This document shows, in pieces, positions 49,560 to 60,208 of a DNA stretch of 64,000 nt. The notes below the pieces were generated by a model that worked only from the letters and a program-made list of their open reading frames with translations, had not been told where the DNA came from and did not search any database. The DNA lies in assembly GCA_963811595.1 (NCBI GenBank), contig CAWERW010000002.1:454444-518443 (forward strand). Direction: 5' to 3'. How positions within the stretch are numbered: position 1 is the first letter of the stretch; every line of letters starts with the position of its first letter. Origin of the DNA: DASQFQ01 sp963811595. GTDB lineage: Bacteria; Actinomycetota; Thermoleophilia; Solirubrobacterales; Solirubrobacteraceae. The translations under genes and the position numbers were made by a program.

Positions 49560-49955
49560 CTAGGCCCGGCGCAGCAGCGCGCGGCCGACCTGCTTGCCGC
49601 CCGGCGAGGTCGCGCGCCACAGCAGGCGCTTGCCGTGGCGGCGGATGAAGACCTTGTCGTTGCCCGTGCAGCTTCTTCGAGCGCGAGAGCTCCTTGTAGC
49701 GCAGGAAGTAGCCCCCGTTGCGACGCGAGAGGACGCGCAGCGTCCCGCGGCACGGCATCCCGGGGTTCGAGAGCCGCCCGGCGCGCGCGCCGATCTTGGT
49801 GCGCTTGATCGTCATCTTCATCGGGAACGTGCTGGTCCCGCCGCGGACGATCTCAACCGTCCCCTTCCACTTGCCCTTGACGCTCGCGGCCTCGGCGGGC
49901 GCGGCGACGACGAGCACGGCGAGGACGGCGAGGAGAGGAGACGCATCCGTGTCAT
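49560..49955 (-). pseudogene. Small secreted protein gene broken by two frameshifts
   Basis: Conceptual product starts MTRMRLL, then a 2-nt slip in a CTCCTCTCCTC run (~49934-49944) moves into LAVLAVLVVAAPAEAASVKG (signal peptide) and the body KGKWKGTVEIVRGGTSTFP...GGYFLRYKELSRSKK; a 1-nt slip near 49670 then leads to CTGNDKVFIRRHGKRLLWR...GRALLRRA with a TAG at 49560. All three pieces join into one sensible secreted protein. Either a recent pseudogene or two assembly errors. The upstream -10 TACGCT is still present. Confidence 0.7.
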
Positions 49956-49962
49956 GTCCACG

Positions 49963-49968
49963 AGCGTA
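49963..49968 (-). promoter_or_regulatory. Probable -10 (TACGCT), leaderless, of the frameshifted gene
   Basis: TACGCT on the minus strand, 7 nt before ATG 49955. Confidence 0.4.
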
Positions 49969-50012
49969 TCGGCAGACCCTCGACCAGCCTCAAGGGGTGT
50001 GACGACAAGCGC

Positions 50013-51209
50013 TCAGCGTGGCAACCGCGGCGCGATGATGCGGTAGGCCTTGAGGCCGAGCCCGAGGCGCTCGCGGTCCTCGGACTGCATCGGGTCGAGG
50101 CCGGTGAGCTCCTTCACGCGGTCGAGCCGGTAGGCGACCGTGTGGCGGTGGGCGTAGATCGCGGCCGCGGTCGCGTTCATGTTGCAGTTGCGGTCGAGGT
50201 AGGCCTCGAGCGTGCCGACGAGGTCGGTGGCGTACTGGTCGTCGTAGCGGACGGCCGGCGCCACGGTGTCCTCGTAGAACGAGCGCACCTCCTCCGGGTG
50301 GGAGGCGAGCACGCGGAACAGCAGCCGGTACGTGCCGCGCCCGATGTCCTCGGGGATCGGCCCGCCCTCGCCGTCGGAGCGGCGCAGGACGTCGAGCACG
50401 AGCTCGGCCTCCTGGATCGCGCGCGACAGCTCGGCCGGGTCGCCGTAGAAGGAGGAGACGCCGACGATCCCGTGGCGCTGCAGCCGCGCCGCGAGGTCGC
50501 GCGCCGCCGCCTGGGTCGCCTCGGGCGTGTCGGCGGGGAGCACCGCGTAGACGCGCTCGTCCATGTGCTGCGCGAGCGCGCCCGGGTACTCGCCCGCGAT
50601 CGTGGCCACGACGTGGCGCGGCCGGTCGGTGGTCAGCTCGGCGCACAGCACGACCGCGCCGTGGGAGAGGTCGCAGCCGAGCCGGCCCGCCCGGCGCACG
50701 ATCTCGACCGGGTCCATGTCGGGACGCGAGCGCAGCTCCTCGAGGAACGAGCCGCGCAGGTTCTGCTCGACCTCCTCGCGTGCCTCCTCGACGGCCACCT
50801 CGGTCAGGCACGCCACCGCCGCCAGGTGCAGGAACTCGAGCGCCTCGCCGTCGGCCTCGCCGAGCAGCAGCACGCGGCCGATCGTCTCGTCGCCCGAGGT
50901 GATCGGCACCTCGCCGCCGATCGCCGGCGGCACCGAGGTGGGCCGCCCGCGCGCCAGGTCGGCGACGTAGCGGCGCAGCGCGCCGACGTCCGCCGTGGCG
51001 CCCGGCGACAGCGCCGCCGGGCCGAGCCGCGGAATGACGATCGCCACCGGCGAACCGGTGGCCTCCGCGGCCAGCTCGGCGACGCGCCCCAGACCTTCGC
51101 CGGACAACACCGAGTCCACCATCTTCAGATGGACGGAGCGCAGCCGCTCGACGAGCGGAGGCGAGGCGGCCGGGTCCGGCCGCCCCGCGTTCTCGTGGGC
51201 TGCGCCCAC
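50013..51209 (-). CDS. PucR/CdaR-family transcriptional regulator
   Basis: 398 aa from GTG 51209, with AAGGAC at the right distance. N-terminal GAF-like sensory region (LGRVAELAAEATGSPVAIVIP, ~25-140), a GGDEF-related middle, and the C-terminal HTH_30: GTLEAYLDRNCNMNATAAAI, YAHRHTVAYRLDRVKELTGL. Such regulators control catabolic or nitrogen genes; here it is the last gene of an amt-glnK operon, suggesting nitrogen-related control (inference). Confidence 0.88.
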   Translation of the reverse strand: MGAAHENAGRPDPAASPPLVERLRSVHLKMVDSVLSGEGLGRVAELAAEATGSPVAIVIPRLGPAALSPGATADVGALRRYVADLARGRPTSVPPAIGGEVPITSGDETIGRVLLLGEADGEALEFLHLAAVACLTEVAVEEAREEVEQNLRGSFLEELRSRPDMDPVEIVRRAGRLGCDLSHGAVVLCAELTTDRPRHVVATIAGEYPGALAQHMDERVYAVLPADTPEATQAAARDLAARLQRHGIVGVSSFYGDPAELSRAIQEAELVLDVLRRSDGEGGPIPEDIGRGTYRLLFRVLASHPEEVRSFYEDTVAPAVRYDDQYATDLVGTLEAYLDRNCNMNATAAAIYAHRHTVAYRLDRVKELTGLDPMQSEDRERLGLGLKAYRIIAPRLPR

Positions 51210-51219
51210 TGCTCTGTCC

Positions 51220-51594
51220 TTACGCGTTCGCCTGCGCCGCGAAGTCGGGGTGGGCCTGCAGGGTTTCCTCACCGGACTCGCCGGTGCGGATCCTGTAGGC
51301 CTCCTCGACCGGCATGACGAAGACCTTCCCGTCGCCGATCGAGCCCGTCCGCGCGTGCTTGAGGATGGTGTCGACCACGGTCTGCACGTCACCGGTCGCG
51401 ACCACGCATTCCACCTTCACCTTGGGCCGGAGGTAGTTGGTCAGCTCCGCTCCGCGGTAGCGCTCCGTCACCCCCTTCTGCCGCCCGGACCCCTTGACCT
51501 CCGAGATGGAGAGCGACGGGAAGCCGAGCTCGAGGAGCTCCGTGCGGATGGGCTCGAACGCCTCGTGCCGGATGAACGCTTCGACCTTCTTCAT
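51220..51594 (-). CDS. glnK: PII signal protein GlnK1
   Basis: 124 aa. PII fold with VKGSGRQKG (34-41, Gln39 that coordinates Mg-ATP/2-oxoglutarate retained), T-loop TERYRGAELTNYL, and C-loop RTGSIGDGKVFVMPVEEAYRIRTGE. It binds ATP/ADP and 2-oxoglutarate and plugs the Amt channel. The modifiable Tyr51 of enterobacterial/actinobacterial PII is Leu here, so uridylylation/adenylylation at that site is impossible. AAAGGGGG upstream. 19 bp after amt1. Confidence 0.93.
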   Translation of the reverse strand: MKKVEAFIRHEAFEPIRTELLELGFPSLSISEVKGSGRQKGVTERYRGAELTNYLRPKVKVECVVATGDVQTVVDTILKHARTGSIGDGKVFVMPVEEAYRIRTGESGEETLQAHPDFAAQANA

Positions 51595-51613
51595 GGTGTG
51601 TGCAGCCCCCTTT

Positions 51614-53092
51614 CTAGGTCTGCGGCGACGGCTCGGCGATGCCGGCCGGCGTGTTCCGCTTGGGGGTGGAGGTTGCCAGTGGCGTGCCCGCCACCGTCGG
51701 CTCGTACAGGCCGCTGGGGAACTCCGGCTGCGGGATGAACTGCTCCGGGTAGCCGTACATGCCGTGCGAGGAGATGTCGAGGCCCGCGTCCTCCTCCTGC
51801 TCGCTGACGCGCAGCCCGATCGTCTTCTTGATCAGGAAGAACGTCCCGTAGGAGAGGATGAAGACCGCGACGAACGCCGCCGCGACGCCGACCGCCTGGA
51901 CGCCGAGCTGCTCGAAGGAGCCCGAGTACAGGAGGCCCGGCACGCCGATCCCGTTGTACTCCGCGAGACGGTCCGAGGTGAAGATGCCGCACGCGAGCGT
52001 GCCCCAGACGCCGGCCAGGCCGTGCGCCGAGAGCGCGCCCACCGGGTCGTCGAGCTTCTTCTCGATGGCGAGCACCGCGTAGACGACGATGAAGCCCGCG
52101 ACCAGGCCGATGATCGGCGCGGCCCAGAACTCCACGTAGCCGGAGGGCGCCGTGATGCCGACGAGGCCGGCGATCGCGCCGTTGCCGGACATGCCGACGT
52201 CGAGCGCCTTCGTCTTGTGCCAGACGAGGAGCGAGGCGCCGATGACGCCGCCCGCCGCGCCGAGCTGCGTGACGAGGATGACCTCGGCGAAGCGGCCGTC
52301 GGCGGTGCCCAGCGTCGAGCCGCCGTTGAAGCCGAACCAGCCGAGCCACAGGATCAGGACGCCGAGGCCGGCGAGCGGCATCGAGTGCCCGGGGATCGCC
52401 CGCGGCTTGCCGTCCGGTCCGTACTTCCCGCGGCGCGGGCCGAGCAGGAGCAGCGCCGCGAAGGCGCCGGTCGCGCCGACGAGGTGGACCACGGTCGAGC
52501 CGGCGAAGTCCTGCACGCCGCCGCCGATCTCCGACAGGAAGCCGCCGCCGAAGATCCAGTGCGCGCCGAGCGGGTAGATCACCGCGGCGAACACGATCGC
52601 GTAGATGACGTAGGCGGAGAACTTGATGCGCTCCAGCGTCGTGCCCCACACGATCGCCAGGGAGACCGCGCAGAACATGAACTGGAAGACCATGAACGCG
52701 GTCGTCGAGCCGTTGATCTCACCCTCGACGATGCCGCCGTTGATGGTGCCGCCGACCGAGAAGAAGAACCCCGAGTCGCCGAGGATCTTGCCCGCGCCGC
52801 CGAAGGCGAGCGCGAAGCCGACGGCCCACCAGGCGATCGAGGCGATCGAGAAGTTGGCCAGGATCTTCGCGATGCCGGTGCCGGCGTTCTTCCCGCGGGA
52901 GAAGCCGATCTCCAGGAAGGCGAAGCCCGCCTGCATGAACATCACGAGCACGGTCGCCACGAGCACCCATGTGAGGTTCAGCTCGTCGACGACCTGCGAG
53001 ATGGGTGGATCGTCCTGCGCCATGGCGGCGCCGGGGAGCAACAGCAGAGCGGTGAGTCCCAGCAGGGACCCCCGAGCCAGCGAACGTCGCAA
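51614..53092 (-). CDS. amt: Ammonium transporter Amt1 (canonical twin-His type)
   Basis: 492 aa from TTG 53092, chosen because GAGGAGG (53101-53107) is 8 nt upstream and a signal peptide (SLLGLTALLLLPGAAMAQ) follows at once. Eleven-TM Amt fold; channel histidines His203 (DFAGSTVVHLVG) and His357 (LSAHGLAG); C-terminal helix ends in GLDISSHGMYGYPEQF, then a Pro-rich tail. Imports ammonium/ammonia. First gene of amt1-glnK1-pucR-like; divergent from type III glutamine synthetase. Confidence 0.93.
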   Translation of the reverse strand: MRRSLARGSLLGLTALLLLPGAAMAQDDPPISQVVDELNLTWVLVATVLVMFMQAGFAFLEIGFSRGKNAGTGIAKILANFSIASIAWWAVGFALAFGGAGKILGDSGFFFSVGGTINGGIVEGEINGSTTAFMVFQFMFCAVSLAIVWGTTLERIKFSAYVIYAIVFAAVIYPLGAHWIFGGGFLSEIGGGVQDFAGSTVVHLVGATGAFAALLLLGPRRGKYGPDGKPRAIPGHSMPLAGLGVLILWLGWFGFNGGSTLGTADGRFAEVILVTQLGAAGGVIGASLLVWHKTKALDVGMSGNGAIAGLVGITAPSGYVEFWAAPIIGLVAGFIVVYAVLAIEKKLDDPVGALSAHGLAGVWGTLACGIFTSDRLAEYNGIGVPGLLYSGSFEQLGVQAVGVAAAFVAVFILSYGTFFLIKKTIGLRVSEQEEDAGLDISSHGMYGYPEQFIPQPEFPSGLYEPTVAGTPLATSTPKRNTPAGIAEPSPQT

Positions 53093-53297
53093 GACAACAA
53101 CCTCCTCGGTCGTAAGGGAGCGAGGCTGAGTGTCGAGCGCACCCGTCCCAGGGTCATTGGACGGGTGTCGAAACATCCTCCGCGGTCTTTCTCCCTGCGG
53201 TCGATTTGCCCGCAAACTCCGGGATTCGGCGTTCCCGGGCGAACGCGAAAGGGGGATGTTTAGCCACGTGGACAATGGCCTCCGCGCGCGCCGTGTC

Positions 53298-53303
53298 TAG
53301 GCT
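53298..53303 (+). promoter_or_regulatory. Probable -10 (TAGGCT), leaderless, of glnN
   Basis: TAGGCT ends 7 nt before ATG 53311, no Shine-Dalgarno. Confidence 0.5.
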
Positions 53304-53310
53304 GGCGCGC

Positions 53311-55461
<2,151 letters not shown>

Positions 55462-55471
55462 GGCGGGCGGC

Positions 55472-55891
55472 TCAGGCGCCCGGGCGGCGGTAGGAGACCT
55501 TCAGGTCGTCCTGCCAGCCGCCCGGTGTCTCGGCGAGCTGCCACTGGCCCTCGAAGGCGTCGCTTGCGAGCGTGGCGGAGTAGCGCTGATCGAACCCGGG
55601 GGCGTCGCGCCAGAAGCGCAGCACGCCATCCTCGAGCGAGACGCCGTAGGTCCGGCGCACGCCGCGCGAGTCGAAGTACTCCATGACGAGCCCCTCGCCG
55701 GACTCGGGCGCGCCGATGACGCTGACCGCATCGGGGAACAGCTCGTGGTCGTTGCGCGAGCGCTGCACGAGGAAGTGCCCGCCCTCCAGCCACTCGAACG
55801 TGATGCTGCCGGGCACGACGCCATCGAACTTCGGGTGGGTCGCCTCGGTGTCCCAGGTGCCGATCAGCACGTCGAAACCGGTCATGTCCAT
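55472..55891 (-). CDS. Small conserved protein, DUF1579-like/lipocalin-type beta-barrel candidate
   Basis: 139 aa from ATG 55891 (second ATG 55885 possible). GFDVLIGTWDTEATHPKFDG, then alternating strands SITFEWLEGGHFLVQRS, MEYFDSRGVRRTYGVS, VLRFWRDAPGFDQRYS and QWQLAETPGGWQDDLKVSYR. These 'GTW' beta-rich proteins are common in actinobacteria, of unknown role. Convergent with glnN (10-bp gap). Confidence 0.75.
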   Translation of the reverse strand: MDMTGFDVLIGTWDTEATHPKFDGVVPGSITFEWLEGGHFLVQRSRNDHELFPDAVSVIGAPESGEGLVMEYFDSRGVRRTYGVSLEDGVLRFWRDAPGFDQRYSATLASDAFEGQWQLAETPGGWQDDLKVSYRRPGA

Positions 55892-56046
55892 GTGACGATC
55901 GTGCCGGAGCCGTAGGCCCAATGTCGGATGGTCCGGATCGGGGACGTTCCAGCGAACTCGACGCCCGTGTTCGGAACGCTGGGATCGTCAACCAGCGAGA
56001 TCCACGTGGACTGGATGCCGCCGTCGCCGGCCGCAGCGTCCTCCGG
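55892..56046. other. Debris region beyond the lon fragment
   Basis: 155 bp open in more than one frame but with no convincing gene; the neighbouring sequence on the same strand is a lon scrap. Minus-strand frame reads QSTWISLVDDPSVPNTGVEF, which I do not recognise. Confidence 0.35.
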
Positions 56047-56136
56047 CGCCGACGACGGGTCGCCCCGCCAGTCCGCGCCGACCTTGTCGACCTCGTCGAG
56101 CATGATCACCGGGTTGATCGTTCCCGCGTCGCGCAT
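56047..56136 (-). pseudogene. Isolated fragment of Lon protease (Walker B region)
   Basis: 30 codons starting 2 bp after the amt2 stop: RDAGTINPVIMLDEVDKVG followed by ADWRGDPSSA. The latter is the diagnostic Lon sequence (NP[VL][FI]MLDE[IV]DK...RGDP[AS]SALLEVLDP) and stops exactly where LLEVLDP should continue. No other part of Lon is present on either side. A captured gene scrap, not a gene. Confidence 0.7.
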
Positions 56137-56138
56137 GC

Positions 56139-57380
56139 CTAGGGCGCGACCAGAATCGCCCCCTCGCCGGAGGCGTAGGCCTCCTCGCCGTGCTGGACGA
56201 CGTCCATCCCCAGGGCCTCCTCGTGCTGGCTGGCGCGCAGCGGCATCAGCTTGCCGAGCACCTTCAGGATCAGGAACGTCATCCCGAACGCGTAGGCGGG
56301 CGTGACGAGCACCGCGAGCGCCTGGTCGAGGAGCTGCCCGGCGTTGCCGAACAGCAGTCCGTCCGCCACCCCGTTCCACTTCTCCTGCGCGAACAGGCCG
56401 ATGAAGAGGATGCCGGTGAGGCCCGCGATGCCGTGGGCGGCGAGCACGTCGAGCGTCTCGTCGAGCCGGGTGCGCGGCCGCCACACGATCACGGCGTAGC
56501 TCGGGAGCGCGGCGACGGCGCCGAGCAGCATCGCCGACAGCGGGCTGATGAAGCCGGCGGCCGGCGTGATCCCGACGCAGCCGACGATGATCGCCGTCGC
56601 GGCGCCGATCGCGGTGACGCGGCGGTCGCGCAGCCCGTCGAGCACGAACCACACGACGAGCGTGCAGGCCGGGCACAGCAGCGTGTTCACGAACGCGAGC
56701 ACGCCGGCCTCGCCGGCCGCGAAGCCGCTGCCGCCGTTGAAGCCGAACCAGCCGAACCACAGCAGCCCGGCGCCGAGCAGGACGTAGACCGAGTTGTGCG
56801 GCAGCAGCGCCTGGCGTCCGTAGTCCTTGCGCGCGCCCACGACCAGCGCCGCCGCCATCGCCGAGAAGCCCGAGGCCATCTCGACCGGCACGCCGCCGGC
56901 GAAGTCGAGCGTCCCGCCCGCCTGCAGCCAGCCGCCGCCGAACGCCCAGTGGGCGAGCACGGCGTAGACCAGCACCGACCACACCGCGGAGAACACGAGG
57001 TAGGCCGAGAAGCGCATGCGCTCGACGACCGCGCCAGACACGAGCGCGACCGTGATGATGCAGAACGTGGCCTGGAAGGCCATGAACAGCAGGTGCGGGA
57101 TCGTCGTGCCGTCACGCGGCTCGAAGCCGACGCCGCGCAGGAACGCGTGGTCGAGGCCGCCGACGAGGCCGTTGCCCTCGTCGAACGCGATCGAGTAGCC
57201 CACGAGCGCCCAGCTGACGGTCGCGACCGCCAGCGCGGCGATGCACATCATGAACGTGTTGAGCGTGTTGCGGGAGCGCACGAGGCCCGCGTAGAACAGG
57301 CCGAGCGCCGGGGTCATGAGCAGCACCAGCGCGGTGGCGGCGAGCATCCAGGCGGTGTCGCCGGTGTCGATCCCGCTCAT
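56139..57380 (-). CDS. amt: Ammonium transporter Amt2 (His-to-Glu twin-His variant)
   Basis: 413 aa from ATG 57380, overlapping the GlnK2 stop. Amt fold with GLFYAGLVRSRN, HLLFMAFQATFCIITVAL, LLWFGWFGFNGGSG and the second channel His316 (LAAHGIAG). The first channel histidine position is Glu167 in DFAGGVPVEMASG, as in some fungal Mep proteins, which changes conductance/specificity. No signal peptide and a short C-terminus (EEALGMDVVQHGEEAYASGE). Confidence 0.92.
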   Translation of the reverse strand: MSGIDTGDTAWMLAATALVLLMTPALGLFYAGLVRSRNTLNTFMMCIAALAVATVSWALVGYSIAFDEGNGLVGGLDHAFLRGVGFEPRDGTTIPHLLFMAFQATFCIITVALVSGAVVERMRFSAYLVFSAVWSVLVYAVLAHWAFGGGWLQAGGTLDFAGGVPVEMASGFSAMAAALVVGARKDYGRQALLPHNSVYVLLGAGLLWFGWFGFNGGSGFAAGEAGVLAFVNTLLCPACTLVVWFVLDGLRDRRVTAIGAATAIIVGCVGITPAAGFISPLSAMLLGAVAALPSYAVIVWRPRTRLDETLDVLAAHGIAGLTGILFIGLFAQEKWNGVADGLLFGNAGQLLDQALAVLVTPAYAFGMTFLILKVLGKLMPLRASQHEEALGMDVVQHGEEAYASGEGAILVAP

Positions 57381-57730
57381 GCGCCGACCGGCGTGACGGC
57401 GTCGTCGTCCGTCTCCGCCGTGCGGATCCGCACGACGCGCTCGAGCGGCACGACGAAGATCTTCCCGTCGCCGACCTCGCCGGTCCGCGCGCCCTCGCAG
57501 AGCGCGTCGATGGTCGGCTGCACGAACGCCTCGGAGACCGCGATCTCGAAGCGCACCTTGTCCGCGAGCCCCATCTGCACGCGCGTGCCGCGGTAGGTCT
57601 CGACGCGGTCGAGCTCGCCACCGTGCCCCTGAACGCGGCTCAGCGAGACGCCGCGCACCTCGGCGCGGTACAGCGCTTCCAGCACGTCGTTCGCCTTCTC
57701 CGGGCGCACGATGCCGATGACGAGCTTCAC
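57377..57730 (-). CDS. Divergent PII signal protein GlnK2
   Basis: 117 aa from GTG 57730 with GGAGGAGG upstream. PII core MKLVIGIVRPEKANDVLEAL, T-loop VQGHGGELDRVETYRGTR and RTGEVGDGKIFVVPLERVVRIRTAE. Compared with canonical PII, Arg38-Gln39-Lys40 reads Gly-Glu-Leu and position 51 is Val, so 2-oxoglutarate/Mg-ATP binding is likely altered and no modification tyrosine exists. Coupled to Amt2 by an ATGA overlap. Confidence 0.88.
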   Translation of the reverse strand: MKLVIGIVRPEKANDVLEALYRAEVRGVSLSRVQGHGGELDRVETYRGTRVQMGLADKVRFEIAVSEAFVQPTIDALCEGARTGEVGDGKIFVVPLERVVRIRTAETDDDAVTPVGA

Positions 57731-57792
57731 GGGTCCGCTGCCTCCTCCGGTCGAGTCTCGATCGAGGCGCGGATCATGCCGATACAGCCGGA

Positions 57793-58422
57793 GTGAATCG
57801 CTACCCGACCACTCCGCTGCCGCTGAAGCTCGGCATCGCCTTCGTGCTCCTGGGCGCGTTCGGCTGGTGGGGGCTGGACCGCGCCGACCGGCTCGGCAAC
57901 GAGCGGCGGCTGTCGGCGATCGCGTCGCAGATCGCGGGGCGCGACGTCGAGGTCAGCTGCCCCGGGCCGATCGGCCGCGCGCTCGGGCAGGACACGCTCG
58001 AGGGCAGCGTGGAGTTCGGCGCCGACGGCACGCCGGCCGACGAGACGAAGCTGCGCAAGACCAGCTGCGCCGAGCTGGACGCGCTGGCCGAGGGGCGGCG
58101 CGGGCAGGAGCTCGCCTGCACCGAGCGCGCGGGCATCCTGTGCGGCCGCCACGGCCGCGAGCTGGCGATGGCCGTGGACGTCATCACCCACGAGGCGTTC
58201 CACCTGCGAGGGATCCAGGACGAGGCGCGCACGGAGTGCTCCTCGCTGCAGACGATGGCGACGACCGCGCAGTCGCTCGGCGCCACGCCGGCCCAGGGCG
58301 CGGCGCTCGCCCGCGGGCAGCTCGCCGAGGCCTATCCGATGATGCCCGACCACTACCGCTCGCCCGAGTGCGCCGACGGCGGCGAGTTCGACCTGCGCCC
58401 GGACGACCCGAAGTTCCCCTAG
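57793..58422 (+). CDS. Membrane-anchored HExxH protein
   Basis: 209 aa from GTG 57793. One TM (LKLGIAFVLLGAFGWWGL), then an extracytoplasmic domain with Cys pairs (EVSCPGP, TSCAEL, LACTERAGILC) and DVITHEAFHLRGIQDEARTEC: zinc-peptidase-like HEAFH (His133, Glu134, His137) with a candidate third ligand Glu144. Family not recognised. Tail-to-tail CTAG overlap with the HAD gene. Confidence 0.75.
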   Translation: MNRYPTTPLPLKLGIAFVLLGAFGWWGLDRADRLGNERRLSAIASQIAGRDVEVSCPGPIGRALGQDTLEGSVEFGADGTPADETKLRKTSCAELDALAEGRRGQELACTERAGILCGRHGRELAMAVDVITHEAFHLRGIQDEARTECSSLQTMATTAQSLGATPAQGAALARGQLAEAYPMMPDHYRSPECADGGEFDLRPDDPKFP

Positions 58423-59033
58423 GTCAGCTCGAGCGCCGCGAGGTGCTCCGGCAGGCCCTGCGCGACGCGCGCGGCGGCGCGCAGCGCGTCGGCCGCGTGC
58501 GTGGTGGTGACCGCCCACACGGTCATGCCCGCCGCGCGGGCGGACTCGATGCCCGCCGGTGCGTCCTCGAGCACGAGGCACGCGGCGGGGTCGACTCCGA
58601 GCCGCTCGGCGGCCAGCAGGTAGGGATCGGGGGCCGGCTTGCCGCGCTCGACCTGGTCGGAGGTCACGAGCACGCCGGGGATCGGCAGCCCGGCGGCGCT
58701 CAGGCGCGCGCGGGCGAGCGGCGCCGTGCAGGAGGTGGCGATCGCGATGCGGCCGAGCGGCAGGGCGAGCACCTCGCCGGCGCCGTCGTAGGCGACGACG
58801 CCCTCCGTGTCGCCCACCTCGGCGTCGGTGAGGAAGGCCGCCTCCTCGTCGAGCCGCGCCTCGGACACGTGCTCGGCGATCACCGCGCGCGCCGGGCGGC
58901 CGTGGTTGCCGGCCTGGATCGCCACGCCGTCGAGGCCGTGGCGCTCGCCCCACGCGCGCCAGCTGCGCACGGTCGGCGCCGACGAGTCGATCAGCACCCC
59001 GTCGAGATCGGAGATGACGGCCGCGAACCTCAA
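58419..59033 (-). CDS. HAD-superfamily phosphatase (beta-phosphoglucomutase/sugar-phosphatase-like)
   Basis: 204 aa from TTG 59033, overlapping the MFS stop as TTGA. HAD motif I ISDLDGVLIDSSAP with nucleophile Asp9 and Asp11, motif II IATSCTAPLARARL, Lys in VERGKPAPDPYLLAAERL and motif III LVLEDAPAGIESARAAGM. Dephosphorylates a small phosphate ester, probably a sugar phosphate given the DeoR/MFS neighbours. Confidence 0.88.
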   Translation of the reverse strand: MRFAAVISDLDGVLIDSSAPTVRSWRAWGERHGLDGVAIQAGNHGRPARAVIAEHVSEARLDEEAAFLTDAEVGDTEGVVAYDGAGEVLALPLGRIAIATSCTAPLARARLSAAGLPIPGVLVTSDQVERGKPAPDPYLLAAERLGVDPAACLVLEDAPAGIESARAAGMTVWAVTTTHAADALRAAARVAQGLPEHLAALELT

Positions 59034-60208
59034 GGGACGGGCACGCGCTCGCGGTCGGCGGCGGGCGGCGCGGCGGTCGAGCCCGGCGCGGTCGGGCCGG
59101 CGGCGCGCTGCGCGAGCGCGAACACCGCGACGGCGCCGAGGATCAGCGTGGCCAGCGCCCACGACAGCGTGACGGCGTCGGCGAGGAAGCCGATGAACGG
59201 CGGGCCGATGAGGAAGCCGAGCGAGCCGAGCGAGGACACCGCGGCGATGCCGGGCCCGGAGGGCACATCGGGCTGGCGCCCGGCGGCGCTGAACATGAGC
59301 GGCACGCCGTTGGCGACACCGAGCCCGATCGCGAACAGGCCGACGAGCGCGGCGACCGGGGAGCCGATCAGGAGGAGCGCGGCGAGCGGGATCCCGGTCA
59401 GCAGCGCGCCCCAGCGCAGCGTGGCGACCGGGCCGAGGCGATGCGTGATCCAGTCGCCGGCCACGCGCCCGGTCGTCATGCCGGCAGAGAAGACGGCGAA
59501 CGCGAGCGCCGCGACGGCGGCCTCGGCGCCGAGGTCTCGCAGGTAGATCCCGCCCCAGTCGGCCATCGCGCCCTCGGTGACCATCACGAGCAGCGCGAGG
59601 ATGGCGAGCAGCAGCACGCCGCGCGAGGGGAGCGTGAAGCGCGGGGCCTCCTCGCCCTCGGCGGCCGAGCCCTCGCCCAGCCGGCGCAGGCAGACCACGA
59701 CGAACGCGAGCAGCGCCAGCGAGGCGAGCGGCACGACGACGCGCGGCTCGACGCCGAGCGCCGCGAGCGCCGCCGCGAAGCCGGCGCCGATGACGCCGCC
59801 GAACGACCAGCCCGCGTGCAGCGAGGACATGATCGGGCGCCCGAGGTCGCGCTCGACGTTGACCCCGTGGGCGTTCATCGAGACGTCCATCGTCGCGTTG
59901 AAGGTGCCGAGCACGAACAGCGCGGGCACGACGAGCAGGGCATTCGGCGCGAACGCGAAGAGGTTGACCGCGAGCGCCGCGCCGATGCCGCCGATCCACG
60001 TCATGCGCACCGAGCCGTGCTTGACGATCGCCTGGCCGGCGATCGGGAACGCGACGATGACCGCCAGCGACATGCCGATCAGCACGAGCCCCATCTCGCT
60101 CTTCGAGAGGTCGAAGCGCTCCTGGATCCACGGGATCTGCGCCACGAACGTGCCGATCACGGCGCCGTTGACGAAGAACACGCCGGTGGTCGCCCAGCGG
60201 CGGGTCAT
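59030..60208 (-). CDS. MFS transporter
   Basis: 392 aa, 12 TMs. Loop motifs: GLVLIGMSLAVIVAFPIAGQ, FNATMDVSMNAHGVNVERDL, SLHAGWSFGGVIGAG and SSLGSLGFLIGPPFIGFLAD. Resembles MFS members annotated as sugar/fucose-like or general exporters. Coupled to DeoR regulator (4-nt overlap) and HAD phosphatase, so probably carries a sugar or nucleoside-like compound. Confidence 0.87.
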   Translation of the reverse strand: MTRRWATTGVFFVNGAVIGTFVAQIPWIQERFDLSKSEMGLVLIGMSLAVIVAFPIAGQAIVKHGSVRMTWIGGIGAALAVNLFAFAPNALLVVPALFVLGTFNATMDVSMNAHGVNVERDLGRPIMSSLHAGWSFGGVIGAGFAAALAALGVEPRVVVPLASLALLAFVVVCLRRLGEGSAAEGEEAPRFTLPSRGVLLLAILALLVMVTEGAMADWGGIYLRDLGAEAAVAALAFAVFSAGMTTGRVAGDWITHRLGPVATLRWGALLTGIPLAALLLIGSPVAALVGLFAIGLGVANGVPLMFSAAGRQPDVPSGPGIAAVSSLGSLGFLIGPPFIGFLADAVTLSWALATLILGAVAVFALAQRAAGPTAPGSTAAPPAADRERVPVP

